A stretch of 64,000 nucleotides of DNA from Chitinophagales bacterium (GTDB lineage Bacteria; Bacteroidota; Bacteroidia; Chitinophagales; UBA2359), in NCBI GenBank assembly GCA_041392475.1, contig JAWKLZ010000002.1, positions 1,868,501 to 1,932,500 of the forward strand, read 5' to 3'. The notes under the pieces were generated by a model. The model saw only the letters and a program-made list of their open reading frames with translations. It was not told where the DNA came from and ran no database searches. A program made the translations under genes and the position numbers. Positions 46,198 to 54,972 of this stretch are shown in pieces. Numbering within the stretch: position 1 is the stretch's first letter; every line of letters begins with the position of its first letter.

Positions 46198-46911
46198 ATG
46201 AATACTTCCCACAAAAAAACAGCACTCATCACAGGTGCTTCAAAAGGTTTGGGTTATGAGTTGGCACATTCATTGGCTCAAAGAGGTTGGCGATTGATCA
46301 TCAATGCCCGGCATGCGGACAAACTTTTTGAAGTACAAAAAACATTGCGGCAATACACCGAAGTAGAGGCTATTGCAGGAGATGTAATAGACGAAATTCA
46401 TCTACTTCAATTTCCCGATAGAATCGCCAAATGGGGTAATTTGGATTTGGTAATCAACAATGCAAGTACGCTCGGAATGTCTCCGCAACCTCATTTATTG
46501 GACTACCCCATTGAAGTTATCCACACAGTTTTCCACACCAACGTTATCGCACCTTTGTCATTGCTTCAAAAAGTGAAAAAATACCTAAAATCTAACGCTA
46601 AGATAATCAATATCAGTAGTGATGCAGGTGTAGAGGCTTATGCAGGTTGGGGAGCTTATGGTGCGAGTAAAGCGGCCTTAGAACACCTTTCCCACATACT
46701 TGCTGTGGAAAACTCTCAATGGAATGTGTACTGGGTAGATCCTGGAGATATGCGCACGGATATGCATCAAGCAGCATTTCCTGGAGAAGACATCAGCGAC
46801 CGCCCCTTGCCCCAAGAAAGTGTTCAGGGTTTCCTGCAACTCATTGAAGGAAATTTACCAAGTGGGCGTTATGTTAGCCAGCAATTGATGACGGAACTGT
46901 TAAATTATTGA
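46198..46911 (+). CDS. Short-chain dehydrogenase/reductase
   Basis: 237 residues, Rossmann fold. The nucleotide-binding motif is TGASKGLG, the structural motif NNAS, and the catalytic pair Y-x3-K in YGASKAALEHL. The basic residues after the glycine motif (NARHADK) suggest NADP(H) preference. The substrate is unknown. It lies 26 bases upstream of the QueA-like gene and may share its transcript. Confidence 0.85.
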   Translation: MNTSHKKTALITGASKGLGYELAHSLAQRGWRLIINARHADKLFEVQKTLRQYTEVEAIAGDVIDEIHLLQFPDRIAKWGNLDLVINNASTLGMSPQPHLLDYPIEVIHTVFHTNVIAPLSLLQKVKKYLKSNAKIINISSDAGVEAYAGWGAYGASKAALEHLSHILAVENSQWNVYWVDPGDMRTDMHQAAFPGEDISDRPLPQESVQGFLQLIEGNLPSGRYVSQQLMTELLNY

Positions 46912-46937
46912 TTATCAAATAAATAAAAAATATTCTT

Positions 46938-48035
46938 ATGACCAATCAAATGATTGAACTCCCGACTTCAAAAGTAAACTCGTTCTCCTTCAATTTTAAC
47001 CTACCTGACCAACTGCAATGTGCCAAACCCACTGAAGTACGTGGCATAGCAAGAGATCAGGTGCGCTTGATGGTTTCTAACAAAACGACCAACAACATTG
47101 AACATACCATTTTCCGAAACATTCACCATTATTTGCAGGAAGGAGATGTATTGGTAGTCAATACGAGTGGCACATTGAAGGCAGCATTGGAGGCTTATCG
47201 TTCGGATGGAACTTTGCTACGGGTGCATTTTTCTACTAAACTGTCAGAAAAACAGTGGATTGTAGAGTTAAGGCAGGTTGTTGGAAACCATACAGAGCGT
47301 TTCAGAAATGGACTACAAGGAGAAACACTGCAATTGACAAATGGCGGAACGATGTTCTTGAAAACACCTTATTATTCTTCGGAATTGCTTCAACAGGAAC
47401 ATTTGCAGTTGTGGGAAGTGGACATTCAAATAAACGACAGTGTAGAAAATTATTTGGATAGTTATGGAATGCCGATTCGCTACAACTATGTGAAAGACCA
47501 GTATCCTCAATCTTATTACCAAACCATCTTTGCCAAACAAATGGGCAGTACTGAAATGCCCTCAGCAGGTCGGGGATTCACTGCTCAATTGCTCACTCAA
47601 TTGATTATCAATGGTGTTCAAATTTTACCCATTGTTTTGCATACAGGCGTGGCAAGTTTGGAAATCAACGAGCGACCCTATCAAGAATATTATCAAGTAC
47701 CGCAGCCCACTGCATCTGCTCTCAACTTAGCTCGCCAACAAAATAGGCGAATCATAGCAGTGGGAACGACTGTTGTACGAGCATTGGAAACGGTGACAGA
47801 CTGCCAAGGATTTACGCAAGGTGGCACAGGCTGGACAGACGAATTCATTACACCCGAACGGGGTATTTTTGCAGTAAATGGGTTGTTGACAGGTTTTCAC
47901 GAGCCCAAAGCATCACATTTACTGATGCTGGAAACCTTGGCAGGTCGTGAACACATTGAAGTAGCCTACCAAGCAGCTATTGAAGAAACCTATCAATGGC
48001 ACGAATTTGGCGATTTGCATTTGATAATTGATTAG
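46938..48035 (+). CDS. QueA-like S-adenosylmethionine:tRNA ribosyltransferase-isomerase paralogue
   Basis: 365 residues, the size of QueA. The QueA fold is recognisable (YLQEGDVLVVNTS, YYQTIFAKQMGSTEMPSAGRGFTAQLL, ILPIVLHTGVASLE, IIAVGTTVVRALET), but the key motifs differ. The canonical NDTRVIPARL stretch reads NTSGTLKAALEA, and TAGLHFT reads SAGRGFT. Such proteins form a side branch in several phyla whose substrate is unproven. An epoxyqueuosine-forming role should not be assumed. It sits behind an SDR gene. Confidence 0.82.
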   Translation: MTNQMIELPTSKVNSFSFNFNLPDQLQCAKPTEVRGIARDQVRLMVSNKTTNNIEHTIFRNIHHYLQEGDVLVVNTSGTLKAALEAYRSDGTLLRVHFSTKLSEKQWIVELRQVVGNHTERFRNGLQGETLQLTNGGTMFLKTPYYSSELLQQEHLQLWEVDIQINDSVENYLDSYGMPIRYNYVKDQYPQSYYQTIFAKQMGSTEMPSAGRGFTAQLLTQLIINGVQILPIVLHTGVASLEINERPYQEYYQVPQPTASALNLARQQNRRIIAVGTTVVRALETVTDCQGFTQGGTGWTDEFITPERGIFAVNGLLTGFHEPKASHLLMLETLAGREHIEVAYQAAIEETYQWHEFGDLHLIID

Positions 48036-48046
48036 TTTATTGCGGT

Positions 48047-49000
48047 TTATATCAACGTTTTCATGATTTTTTGAAACGGGCCTGCCTCACTCATGGTGTA
48101 GAAGTGAAGACACGGCACACCAAAATCAAGGAGTTCTCTGCATTGTTGTACCGTCCACTCAATGCCAATTTCTCTCACTTTTTCTCTGTCATCGTATTTC
48201 TGAATTTCTGTCACCAAATCTTCGGGCAGCGAAATATTGAAGATACCCGGTAATCTATCCACTTGTGATTGACTGGTAATAGGTTTGAGTCCAGGGATGA
48301 TGGGAACGTTGATTCCTACTGCTCGGCAATTTCTTACAAAATCAAAGTATTTTTGATTGTCGAAAAACATTTGTGTCACGATGTAATCTGCTCCTGCATC
48401 TATTTTTTGCTTCAAATACTTCAAATCGGAAGCTGTGTTGGGAGCTTCCTGGTGTTTTTCGGGATACCCTGCTACGCCAATACAAAAATCTGTTTTTACA
48501 GGATTGCGGAGATCTTCTTCTAGGTAAATGCCGTTGTTCATATTCACGACTTGCTCCACCAATTCAACCGCATTTTTATTCCCATTGGTTTCGGGCATAA
48601 AACTGCGCTCACCTTTCACCGCATCACCACGTAGCAATAATACATTATTGACTCCCAAATAATTGAGATCCACCAAGGCATCTTCCGTTTCGTTTTTATT
48701 GAAGCCTCCACACACCAAATGCGGTACTGCATCTACGCCATATTTGTATTGAATTGCAGCGCAAATACCGACAGTACCAGGTCGTTTTCGGGTATATACT
48801 TTTTCGTAAAGCCCATTTTCCAATAGTTTAAATTTGTATTCCGCACGGTGATAAGTAACATTGATAAAAGGTGGTTGAAATTCCATCAACAAATCCAAAA
48901 TGCGGTACATACTTTGGATACTTTTTCCCTTCAATGGGGGTAGTATTTCAAAGGAAATCAGTGCTTTATCAGTTTGGTTAAACTGTTCGATAACTTTCAT
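48047..49000 (-). CDS. metF: 5,10-methylenetetrahydrofolate reductase MetF
   Basis: 317 residues, a (beta/alpha)8 FAD enzyme. ISFEILPPLKGKSI opens the barrel with the catalytic Glu, INVTYHRAE binds folate, and LLLRGDAVKG, YIVTQMFFDNQKYFDFV and PIIPGLKPI are typical of MetF. It reduces methylene-THF to methyl-THF for methionine synthesis. The gene is preceded by a SAM-I riboswitch, so expression should fall when S-adenosylmethionine is plentiful. It is monocistronic. Confidence 0.95.
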   Translation of the reverse strand: MKVIEQFNQTDKALISFEILPPLKGKSIQSMYRILDLLMEFQPPFINVTYHRAEYKFKLLENGLYEKVYTRKRPGTVGICAAIQYKYGVDAVPHLVCGGFNKNETEDALVDLNYLGVNNVLLLRGDAVKGERSFMPETNGNKNAVELVEQVVNMNNGIYLEEDLRNPVKTDFCIGVAGYPEKHQEAPNTASDLKYLKQKIDAGADYIVTQMFFDNQKYFDFVRNCRAVGINVPIIPGLKPITSQSQVDRLPGIFNISLPEDLVTEIQKYDDREKVREIGIEWTVQQCRELLDFGVPCLHFYTMSEAGPFQKIMKTLI

Positions 49001-49111
49001 GGACTAAATAGTTGTTTGTGATTTCCAAAACAAAGGAGAATAGAATAGGTAGGCATGAAGCGGTGTTGAACCCAGATAGTGGGCTAATAATAAATAGGAT
49101 TCTTTATACTT

Positions 49112-49235
49112 ACTCATCTATCTCCTCATGGCTTTAAATAGCGCAAAAGAGCAGGAATTAGCACCTTATCTAAACTAAACATGACAGGTTGCTAAGGTTT
49201 CGTCGAGCCTAATCTCTCTACCTTTCTTGATAAGT
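49112..49235 (-). ncRNA. SAM-I (S-box) riboswitch upstream of metF
   Basis: On the minus strand the aptamer opens with ACTTATCAAGAAAGGTAGAG, continues with CTCGACGAAACC, GCAACC and AAGGTGCTAATTCCTGC, and closes with GATGAGT. These are the conserved S-box segments in order. The P1 arms ACTTATC and GATGAGT pair. No hairpin with a T-run follows before the metF ATG, so control may be at translation or through another structure. Confidence 0.9.
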
Positions 49236-49784
49236 TGGAAATCTTAATTATAAGAACTGCTGGCAAATATAGTTCTTTGACCTAAAAAAATGATTTTGTG
49301 GTAAAGATTTTTTTTGAAGGTGCAGCGTTTTGGCTTCAAAATGTGTCTATAGAATATTAGCAGCCGTGTTAAAATCAAAAACTAAGGAACTTGTCTGGTT
49401 TTTTCATAAAAAACAAGTTTTAGAGAATACTGATATTCAACACAAAACACACATCCAATACCATTCTTGCCTTAAAAAGAAAGCAAATAAATTGTCGGAA
49501 AAACTACAAAAATGTCCTTTTTTTTGTCAAAAATCTGACGGATATTTGTAATAGTGTATGAAACAACCCAACCTTCTTAATAGTAAAGCATTAAATACTA
49601 TACTCTGTTTCAACTCTACTCACCGCCTGATTTAGCAATATTCAAAAAACTAATCAAAAATAAGATTGGCCTTATTTATTGAAAAGACAATCAAATAAGT
49701 GTCCTATTGGGAATATCACAAGCTATTAGAGATTCAATCCAATGTGGCACCTATATTTTATACTTTAATCAAAATGATTCAAAT
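49236..49784. other. Intergenic region between the metF leader and the Crp gene
   Basis: About 550 AT-rich bases. The left end holds the metF promoter. Near the right, TATATTTT (49753-49760) is a possible -7 element for the Crp/Fnr gene. A 73-codon frame at 49330 looks non-coding. Nothing else was recognised. Confidence 0.5.
49264..49271 (-). promoter_or_regulatory. -7 element of the metF/riboswitch promoter
   Basis: Minus-strand TATATTTG matches TAnnTTTG and ends 28 bases upstream of the riboswitch P1 start, so the transcript would start just before the aptamer. Confidence 0.6.
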
Positions 49785-50483
49785 ATGAACACACCAACAG
49801 CTACAGATGGAGAAGTTTTAGAGTTGCAAGAAGTGACTATAGAATCAATGTTGCCACTGCTGACCAACGACGGAGGTTATACGCCTCCTCCTAGGAAAGT
49901 ACGTAAAGGTGATTTTGTGTACCTGCCCAACGACATCAGCAATAAAGTCTATGTAGTCAAATCAGGGCGTATAAAAGTAGGCACTTACTCTGGAAGGGGG
50001 AAAGAAATGGTGAAAGCCATCCTCAGAAAAGGAGAGATTTTTGGTGAACTGCGATTGATCAACAAACACCAAAACAATGAATTTGCTCAGGCAATTGACA
50101 ATGTGGAAGTGTATGTGATTCCTTTGGTTCGAATGCGAGATTTGATGCACCGAAACTTGGATTTTTCTTTCAAAGTAATGGAAATCATTGCAGATAGACT
50201 AAACGATACTCAGAGAAGGCTAGAACTTCAATTGTTTAAAGACACCAAATCAAGAGTCATTCAGTTTATGCTGGATTTGGCAGAGGAAAGAGGCGTTAGA
50301 GTAGGCTACGAAATTGCCGTAAGGGAGTTTTTTACCCACCAAGAAATCGCCAATATCACAGGTACTTCCCGTCAAACGGTGACAAGTATCTTAAACGAAC
50401 TTCGTGTGGAAAATCTTATTTACTGCAATCATAAACGATTACTTATCAGGAATAAAGAACGGTTGGAGGAATTGATGGGGTGA
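49785..50483 (+). CDS. Crp/Fnr-family transcription regulator
   Basis: 232 residues from ATG at 49785; the frame extends upstream to a TTG at 49707 that looks spurious. A cyclic-nucleotide-binding beta-roll (about 35-140, VYLPNDISNKVYVVKSGRIKVGTYSGRGKEMVKAILRKGEIFGELRL) is followed by the dimer helix and a C-terminal Crp-type winged HTH (THQEIANITGTSRQTVTSILNELRVENLIYC). No Fnr cysteine cluster is visible. Targets are unknown. A terminator follows. Confidence 0.9.
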   Translation: MNTPTATDGEVLELQEVTIESMLPLLTNDGGYTPPPRKVRKGDFVYLPNDISNKVYVVKSGRIKVGTYSGRGKEMVKAILRKGEIFGELRLINKHQNNEFAQAIDNVEVYVIPLVRMRDLMHRNLDFSFKVMEIIADRLNDTQRRLELQLFKDTKSRVIQFMLDLAEERGVRVGYEIAVREFFTHQEIANITGTSRQTVTSILNELRVENLIYCNHKRLLIRNKERLEELMG

Positions 50484-50521
50484 TTTTATACACCTTATTT
50501 TTTACCTTCAATTAGTTTTTG

Positions 50522-50560
50522 AAATGTCCAATATGTCTGTAGGAAGCATATTGGACATTT
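50522..50560 (+). terminator. Rho-independent terminator
   Basis: Fourteen-base perfect inverted repeat AAATGTCCAATATG (50522-50535) with CATATTGGACATTT (50547-50560), followed by T residues. It ends the Crp/Fnr gene. Confidence 0.9.
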
Positions 50561-50670
50561 TTTTTGAAGTAGGTCAATTCCTATTATTCCTTTAATGAAT
50601 GTCGCAAAGTTTAAATTTTTCACTTTCATTTGTACCTTTATTCTTCATCACCCCTCAATCAGTTTCAAAA

Positions 50671-51429
50671 ATGGAATTCAGCAATAAAACTATCCTAATC
50701 ACAGGTGCAGGTTCAGGCATTGGAAGAGTTACAGCACATGCCTTTGCCAAAGAAGGCGGAACCGTAGTCGTTTCAGATATCAACGAAACAGGCGGAAATG
50801 AAACCGTAGAACAAATTACCGCAGCAGGAGGAAAGGCTATTTTCATCAAAGCCAATGTAGTCAAATTTGAAGAAGTCGAAAACCTCATCAATAGCACCAT
50901 TGCCCAATTCGGAAAATTGGACATTGCCATCAACAATGCAGGCATTGGAGGATTGCCCGCCAAAACAGCAGAAACGCCTTTGGATACTTGGGACAAAGTA
51001 ATGGGAGTCAATGCAACAGGCGTTTTTTACTGTATGAAATTGGAACTGCATCAAATGATGAAACAAGGTAGCGGCGTGATTGTCAATACGGCTTCCATTG
51101 CAGGTCTGAGAGGATTGCCCAACAATTTGCCCTATGTCGCCAGCAAACATGCAGTAGTCGGGATGACCAAAACCGCAGCGATGGAATATGCTCGATACAA
51201 CATCCGCATCAACGCTATATGTCCCGTTTTCACGATTACCCCCATGTTCAATCCCGAAATGATGGAACAGTTTTCGGCAGGCTTGACCGACAAACTGAAG
51301 GCCAATCTTCCGATGAAACGTTTTGCAGAACCAATTGAAATGGCCAATACAATGTTGTGGCTGTGTTCGGATAGGGCGAGTTTTGTGACGGGTCATGCGA
51401 TGCCTGTGGATGGAGGGTTGATGGCATAA
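50671..51429 (+). CDS. Short-chain dehydrogenase/reductase
   Basis: 252 residues from ATG at 50671 (MEFSNKTILITGAGSGIG); a start at 50599 would add 24 residues with no role. Motifs are TGAGSGIG, NNAG, the catalytic YVASKHA, and the C-terminal GHAMPVDGGLMA. VVSDINETGG carries an Asp after strand 2, which suggests NAD preference. It is of the glucose dehydrogenase/3-oxoacyl reductase-like type with unknown substrate. A small membrane protein follows 40 bases later. Confidence 0.9.
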   Translation: MEFSNKTILITGAGSGIGRVTAHAFAKEGGTVVVSDINETGGNETVEQITAAGGKAIFIKANVVKFEEVENLINSTIAQFGKLDIAINNAGIGGLPAKTAETPLDTWDKVMGVNATGVFYCMKLELHQMMKQGSGVIVNTASIAGLRGLPNNLPYVASKHAVVGMTKTAAMEYARYNIRINAICPVFTITPMFNPEMMEQFSAGLTDKLKANLPMKRFAEPIEMANTMLWLCSDRASFVTGHAMPVDGGLMA

Positions 51430-51469
51430 ATTGAAGTAAAATATTAACAACCCACAATTGACCATCAAT

Positions 51470-51907
51470 ATGACCATATTTATAAATGTCGCTCACATCA
51501 TTATCACCATAGGAATCAGTGCATACTTCTATACTTGGCTAGCGACTTTCAAAGAACTATCAGAGTTTTCAGATAAAGATTGGGATGAAACAGTAGGTGA
51601 GATAAACCAATCAGGTAGAAAGATTGAACAGATGAGTGCATCTCAAAAGAATGTCATGAAATATGTTAATAAGGCGGTATTCATCATTGTAGGGTGCTTG
51701 GTTTGGGTATTTATGGTGGTTACGATAGGTAAAATCGCTTCGAGTCTAACTGAACACTATATCGCCAAGTGGTTGGTTTATATTGGAATGTATTTTCTTT
51801 TTTTACGCATTCCTTTTGGAGTAATTAATAGGGTGGTTCACTCAATACATGAATTCAAGGAGTTTCCCGAAAAAGTTTTATTTTCTATTCTTATGATTGG
51901 TTTCTAA
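51470..51907 (+). CDS. Small membrane protein, unknown
   Basis: 145 residues from ATG at 51470; a TTG at 51458 is less likely. Three membrane helices are seen (MTIFINVAHIIITIGISAYFY, AVFIIVGCLVWVFMVVTIG, WLVYIGMYFLFLRIPFGVI) with a charged helical loop between the first two. No family recognised. It follows the SDR gene closely on the same strand. Confidence 0.7.
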   Translation: MTIFINVAHIIITIGISAYFYTWLATFKELSEFSDKDWDETVGEINQSGRKIEQMSASQKNVMKYVNKAVFIIVGCLVWVFMVVTIGKIASSLTEHYIAKWLVYIGMYFLFLRIPFGVINRVVHSIHEFKEFPEKVLFSILMIGF

Positions 51908-52001
51908 ATTCTATCTATTTACTGCTATCCTGCCCTTCCGAGTTTTTTGAAGTGGCATTTGGTTTTCTTAGGGTGAATTTTTGAAGCAAAATCTATTGAT
52001 T

Positions 52002-52574
52002 ATGAGTCCAGTATTGATTGAAGACGAACACATTGAAGGAAAAAACTTTACAGAACAGACGTTGGCGAAGGGCGAATATGAAAATTGCCATTTCGTGAGG
52101 TGTAATTTCTCCAATGTGTATTTATCGCAGATTACCTTTGCAGAATGTGTGTTTGAGCATTGCGATTTCAGTATGTGCAATATGGCGAATACGACACTCA
52201 GAGATGTACGCTTCAAAGATTGCAAAATGTTGGGCATACATTTTGAAAGCTGCAACCCGTTTTTGTTGGCGATGGGTTTTGAAGCTTGTCAATTGAATTT
52301 GTCCTCTTTTTACAAACTGAATTTGAAGCAAACCGTCTTCAAAGATTGCAGACTACGAGAAGTGGATTTTTCAGAGGCGAATTTAAGTGGTTCAACGTTT
52401 GATGATTGTGATTTTTTGGGAGCGATATTTGACCAAACAGTATTGGAAAAAACAGATTTTCGGACGGCCTTCAACTATTCGATTGACCCCGAAAACAACC
52501 GCATCAAAAAGGCAAAATTTTCGGCTGTTGGAATTGCGGGTTTGTTGGACAAATATGATATTGAAGTGAGCTAA
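52002..52574 (+). CDS. Pentapeptide-repeat protein
   Basis: 190 residues from ATG at 52002; a TTG at 51981 is possible. Repeats of the form A(D/N)LxF or CxFxx run from about residue 20 to 165 (VYLSQITFAECVFEHCDFSM, LREVDFSEANLSGSTFDDCDF) and build a right-handed quadrilateral beta-helix. A hydrophobic interruption around NPFLLAMGF splits two helix blocks, a Qnr/MfpA-like feature. Some such proteins mimic DNA and shield gyrase, but nothing here proves it. Confidence 0.85.
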   Translation: MSPVLIEDEHIEGKNFTEQTLAKGEYENCHFVRCNFSNVYLSQITFAECVFEHCDFSMCNMANTTLRDVRFKDCKMLGIHFESCNPFLLAMGFEACQLNLSSFYKLNLKQTVFKDCRLREVDFSEANLSGSTFDDCDFLGAIFDQTVLEKTDFRTAFNYSIDPENNRIKKAKFSAVGIAGLLDKYDIEVS

Positions 52575-52686
52575 TTTGTGAATGAAAATTAAAAGTGAAA
52601 ATAGAAATTAAAGGCATATCTTACAATCAAACCTTTCACAAATCACCCTGCCTTCAATTTTTCATCATCATTAATTCAATAAATAA

Positions 52687-53124
52687 ATGGCAACACTACA
52701 CACATTAATTCCTTCAAACAAAAAATTAGGCTTGTTTTTGATGCACCTAATTGTTTCTGTATTAACCTCTTGCGATCCTATGCAAAGCATTGTGATTGAA
52801 AACAAAACGAATGAGAATGCCAGCATTAAGTTTGTTTTCAAAAAAGGCAGTGAATATCTCAAGACGGATGAATTTGCGATTTCGGATACTTTGAGGGTCA
52901 ATTTGGATGCAACTGAAAACAACAGGGTCAAAGAATACGATTTTGGGATTGGAACATGGAGGGTAGAAAGTAGTTTTGATAGTTTGGTGTTGATGACCAA
53001 ACGTATAGAAATAAGCACTTCAAAATCAAAACAAATCATTGAAGGAGAAGAGGCTATAAGGGCATTTTTTAAAAAGAGAATCGTAGGGAGTCAGAATGAG
53101 AGGATTGAAATTGAGCTTGAGTAA
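52687..53124 (+). CDS. Small putative lipoprotein, unknown
   Basis: 145 residues. A basic start and hydrophobic stretch (KLGLFLMHLIVSVLTSC) end in a plausible lipobox, Cys near residue 29. The mature part is mostly beta with many charges (IVIENKTNENASIKFVFKKG). No family recognised and no sorting domain. Confidence 0.65.
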   Translation: MATLHTLIPSNKKLGLFLMHLIVSVLTSCDPMQSIVIENKTNENASIKFVFKKGSEYLKTDEFAISDTLRVNLDATENNRVKEYDFGIGTWRVESSFDSLVLMTKRIEISTSKSKQIIEGEEAIRAFFKKRIVGSQNERIEIELE

Positions 53125-53185
53125 AAGAACAATCCAATTTAAGGTGTAATTTTGCGGCTCTAAAACGCAAAATCAATCGTAATAA

Positions 53186-53767
53186 ATGAGTACAGAAACA
53201 GAATTACAGGCACGAAGTGAGTCGAAGTGTGAATTGTGCGGTGTAATAAATGAACTGAGCGTATATGAAGTACCTCCAACTTCAAATGGTACTGCTGAGG
53301 AGTGTATTTTGGTGTGCAGCACTTGTGCAGATCAAATTGAGAATCCAGAGAATGTGGATGTAAATCACTGGCGATGTCTAAATGATAGTATGTGGAGTGC
53401 CATTCCCGCAGTACAAGTAGTCGTTTGGCGAATGTTAAATCGTTTGCGCTCAGAAGGTTGGCCTTTGGAGTTGCTGGATATGCTTTATTTGGATGACGAA
53501 ACGCTGGCTTGGGCGAAAGCTACTGGAGAGGCTGGAAATCAAGAGGCGGTAGTTCAGCACGTGGATAGCAATGGTGCAGTTTTGCAAGCAGGTGATACAG
53601 TCGTGCTTATCAAAACCCTCAATGTGAAAGGTTCAAGCCTGACTGCCAAACGTGGTACAGCAGTGCGAAAAATCTCGCTGGTGGCAGATAATCCTGAGCA
53701 GATTGAAGGTCGTGTGGACGGACAGCAGATTGTGATTTTGACGAAGTTTGTGAAAAAATCAAGTTAG
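53186..53767 (+). CDS. PhnA-family zinc-ribbon protein
   Basis: 193 residues. The N-terminal zinc ribbon has CELCG and CSTCA pairs. The C-terminal half is the PhnA SH3-like domain (AVLQAGDTVVLIKTLNVKGSS, RGTAVRKISLV, IEGRVDGQQIVILTKFVKK). Despite the historical name it is not shown to act on phosphonates, and its function is unknown. The middle (DSMWSAIPAVQVVVWRMLNRLRSEGWP) is typical of the longer Bacteroidota form. It ends at a bidirectional terminator. Confidence 0.88.
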   Translation: MSTETELQARSESKCELCGVINELSVYEVPPTSNGTAEECILVCSTCADQIENPENVDVNHWRCLNDSMWSAIPAVQVVVWRMLNRLRSEGWPLELLDMLYLDDETLAWAKATGEAGNQEAVVQHVDSNGAVLQAGDTVVLIKTLNVKGSSLTAKRGTAVRKISLVADNPEQIEGRVDGQQIVILTKFVKKSS

Positions 53768-53806
53768 TTTTGAGAAAAAGCGTGAGATAAAAGAGTTATT
53801 GCATCA

Positions 53807-53854
53807 AAAAAGGCGCAACACCAAATGAGTAACTCATTGAGTGTTGCGCCTTTT
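53807..53854. terminator. Bidirectional hairpin terminator
   Basis: Long near-perfect inverted repeat (GGCGCAACAC then AAATGAG against CTCATT then GTGTTGCGCC) with A/T runs on both sides, between the convergent PhnA and YpfJ-like genes. Confidence 0.85.
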
Positions 53855-53889
53855 ATGTGATTTATCTTTGAAGAAAAATCAACGGATTT

Positions 53890-54756
53890 CTACAAAGACC
53901 TCGCCCCAAAAGTATCTCCTTGGTTCAAATCTCCTGTATCAAATCCTTTTTTAAACCATCTCACACGCTGCTCAGAAGTACCGTGTGTAAAAGCATCAGG
54001 AACTACATATCCTTGTGTTTTCTTTTGGATATTGTCATCCCCAATCGCATGGGCCGCATTCAAGGCTTCTTCAATATCTCCTTCCTCCAAAATATTGTTC
54101 ATTTCCTGTGCATAATGCGCCCACACACCCGCCAAAAAATCGGCTTGCAGTTCCAATTTTACAGACAATTCATTGTACTCCGTTTGGCTGATACGCCCTC
54201 GTTGAGCACTCACTTGATCGCTGATACCCAGCAGATTTTGAACGTGGTGAGCCACTTCATGCGCTACCACATAAGCCATCGCAAAATCGCCCGAAACCTT
54301 GAACTGCTGCTTCAATTGCTGATAAAAGCCCAAATCAATGTAGAGTTTGTAATCGGCAGGGCAATAAAAAGGCCCCGTTGCAGCACTCGCATTTCCGCAT
54401 GCGGATTGCACTGCTCCTGTAAAAAGCACCAAATTGGGTTCTTGATACTGTTTCCCAATTTGTTCTTTGAACAAACGTTGCCAAACATCCTCTGTTTGCT
54501 TCAAAACCACTGATACAAATTCGGCCAACTCGTCTTCCTCTGCACTTCTGGGTTCGTTTGTGGTTTGCGTTTGAGTCTGTGTTTGCGCTTGCTGTTGAAA
54601 AACTTGCATCAAAACACTTCCCAAATCTTGCCCCGATAGCAAGGCAAGACCAATCATGATGATGGTAGAAATCCCGATGCCTCCACCAACTCGTCGCATA
54701 GTCTGACCTCTACGGTCTTCTACATTTTTACTTTTTTCTTTTCCTTGCCAACGCAT
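53890..54756 (-). CDS. YpfJ-type neutral zinc metalloprotease
   Basis: 288 residues. One membrane helix near residue 30 (GISTIIMIGLALLSG) is followed by a glutamine/threonine-rich linker and the zinc metallopeptidase domain with HEVAHHVQ as the zinc motif. The C-terminal block (ADFLAGVWAHYAQEMNNILEEGDIEEALNAAHAIGDDN... FTHGTSEQRVRWFKKGF) is diagnostic. The substrate is unknown. It is monocistronic and shares a bidirectional terminator with phnA. Confidence 0.9.
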   Translation of the reverse strand: MRWQGKEKSKNVEDRRGQTMRRVGGGIGISTIIMIGLALLSGQDLGSVLMQVFQQQAQTQTQTQTTNEPRSAEEDELAEFVSVVLKQTEDVWQRLFKEQIGKQYQEPNLVLFTGAVQSACGNASAATGPFYCPADYKLYIDLGFYQQLKQQFKVSGDFAMAYVVAHEVAHHVQNLLGISDQVSAQRGRISQTEYNELSVKLELQADFLAGVWAHYAQEMNNILEEGDIEEALNAAHAIGDDNIQKKTQGYVVPDAFTHGTSEQRVRWFKKGFDTGDLNQGDTFGARSL

Positions 54757-54972
54757 AGTCGTCTTTTTTTTGTGTTAAAAGTGTTGGGGTGTTTATGTAA
54801 TTCCACTAGTCTAAAAATTGAAGATATTAAAACATCCACACACCTTAAAGACCGCAGGAAATACCTTTCGTCACTGCAAAATAGCTAATTTGAGGTTCTT
54901 CTAAAAATTAAATGGCAGTTTTCAAGATTTGATTAAGATAATTGAAAAGACGCAAGCTCCAAAACCGAAATA

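Noticed and set aside
49330..49551. Possible 73-residue gene upstream of the Crp regulator
   Set aside because: Lysine-rich translation without domain, signal peptide or promoter at a sensible distance; typical of AT-rich non-coding DNA.
50773..51477. 234-codon minus-strand frame over the SDR gene
   Set aside because: Antisense to clear SDR motifs; its His/Cys-rich translation is a codon artefact.
53920..54513. 197-codon plus-strand frame over the YpfJ-like gene
   Set aside because: Antisense shadow of a gene with an intact zinc motif.
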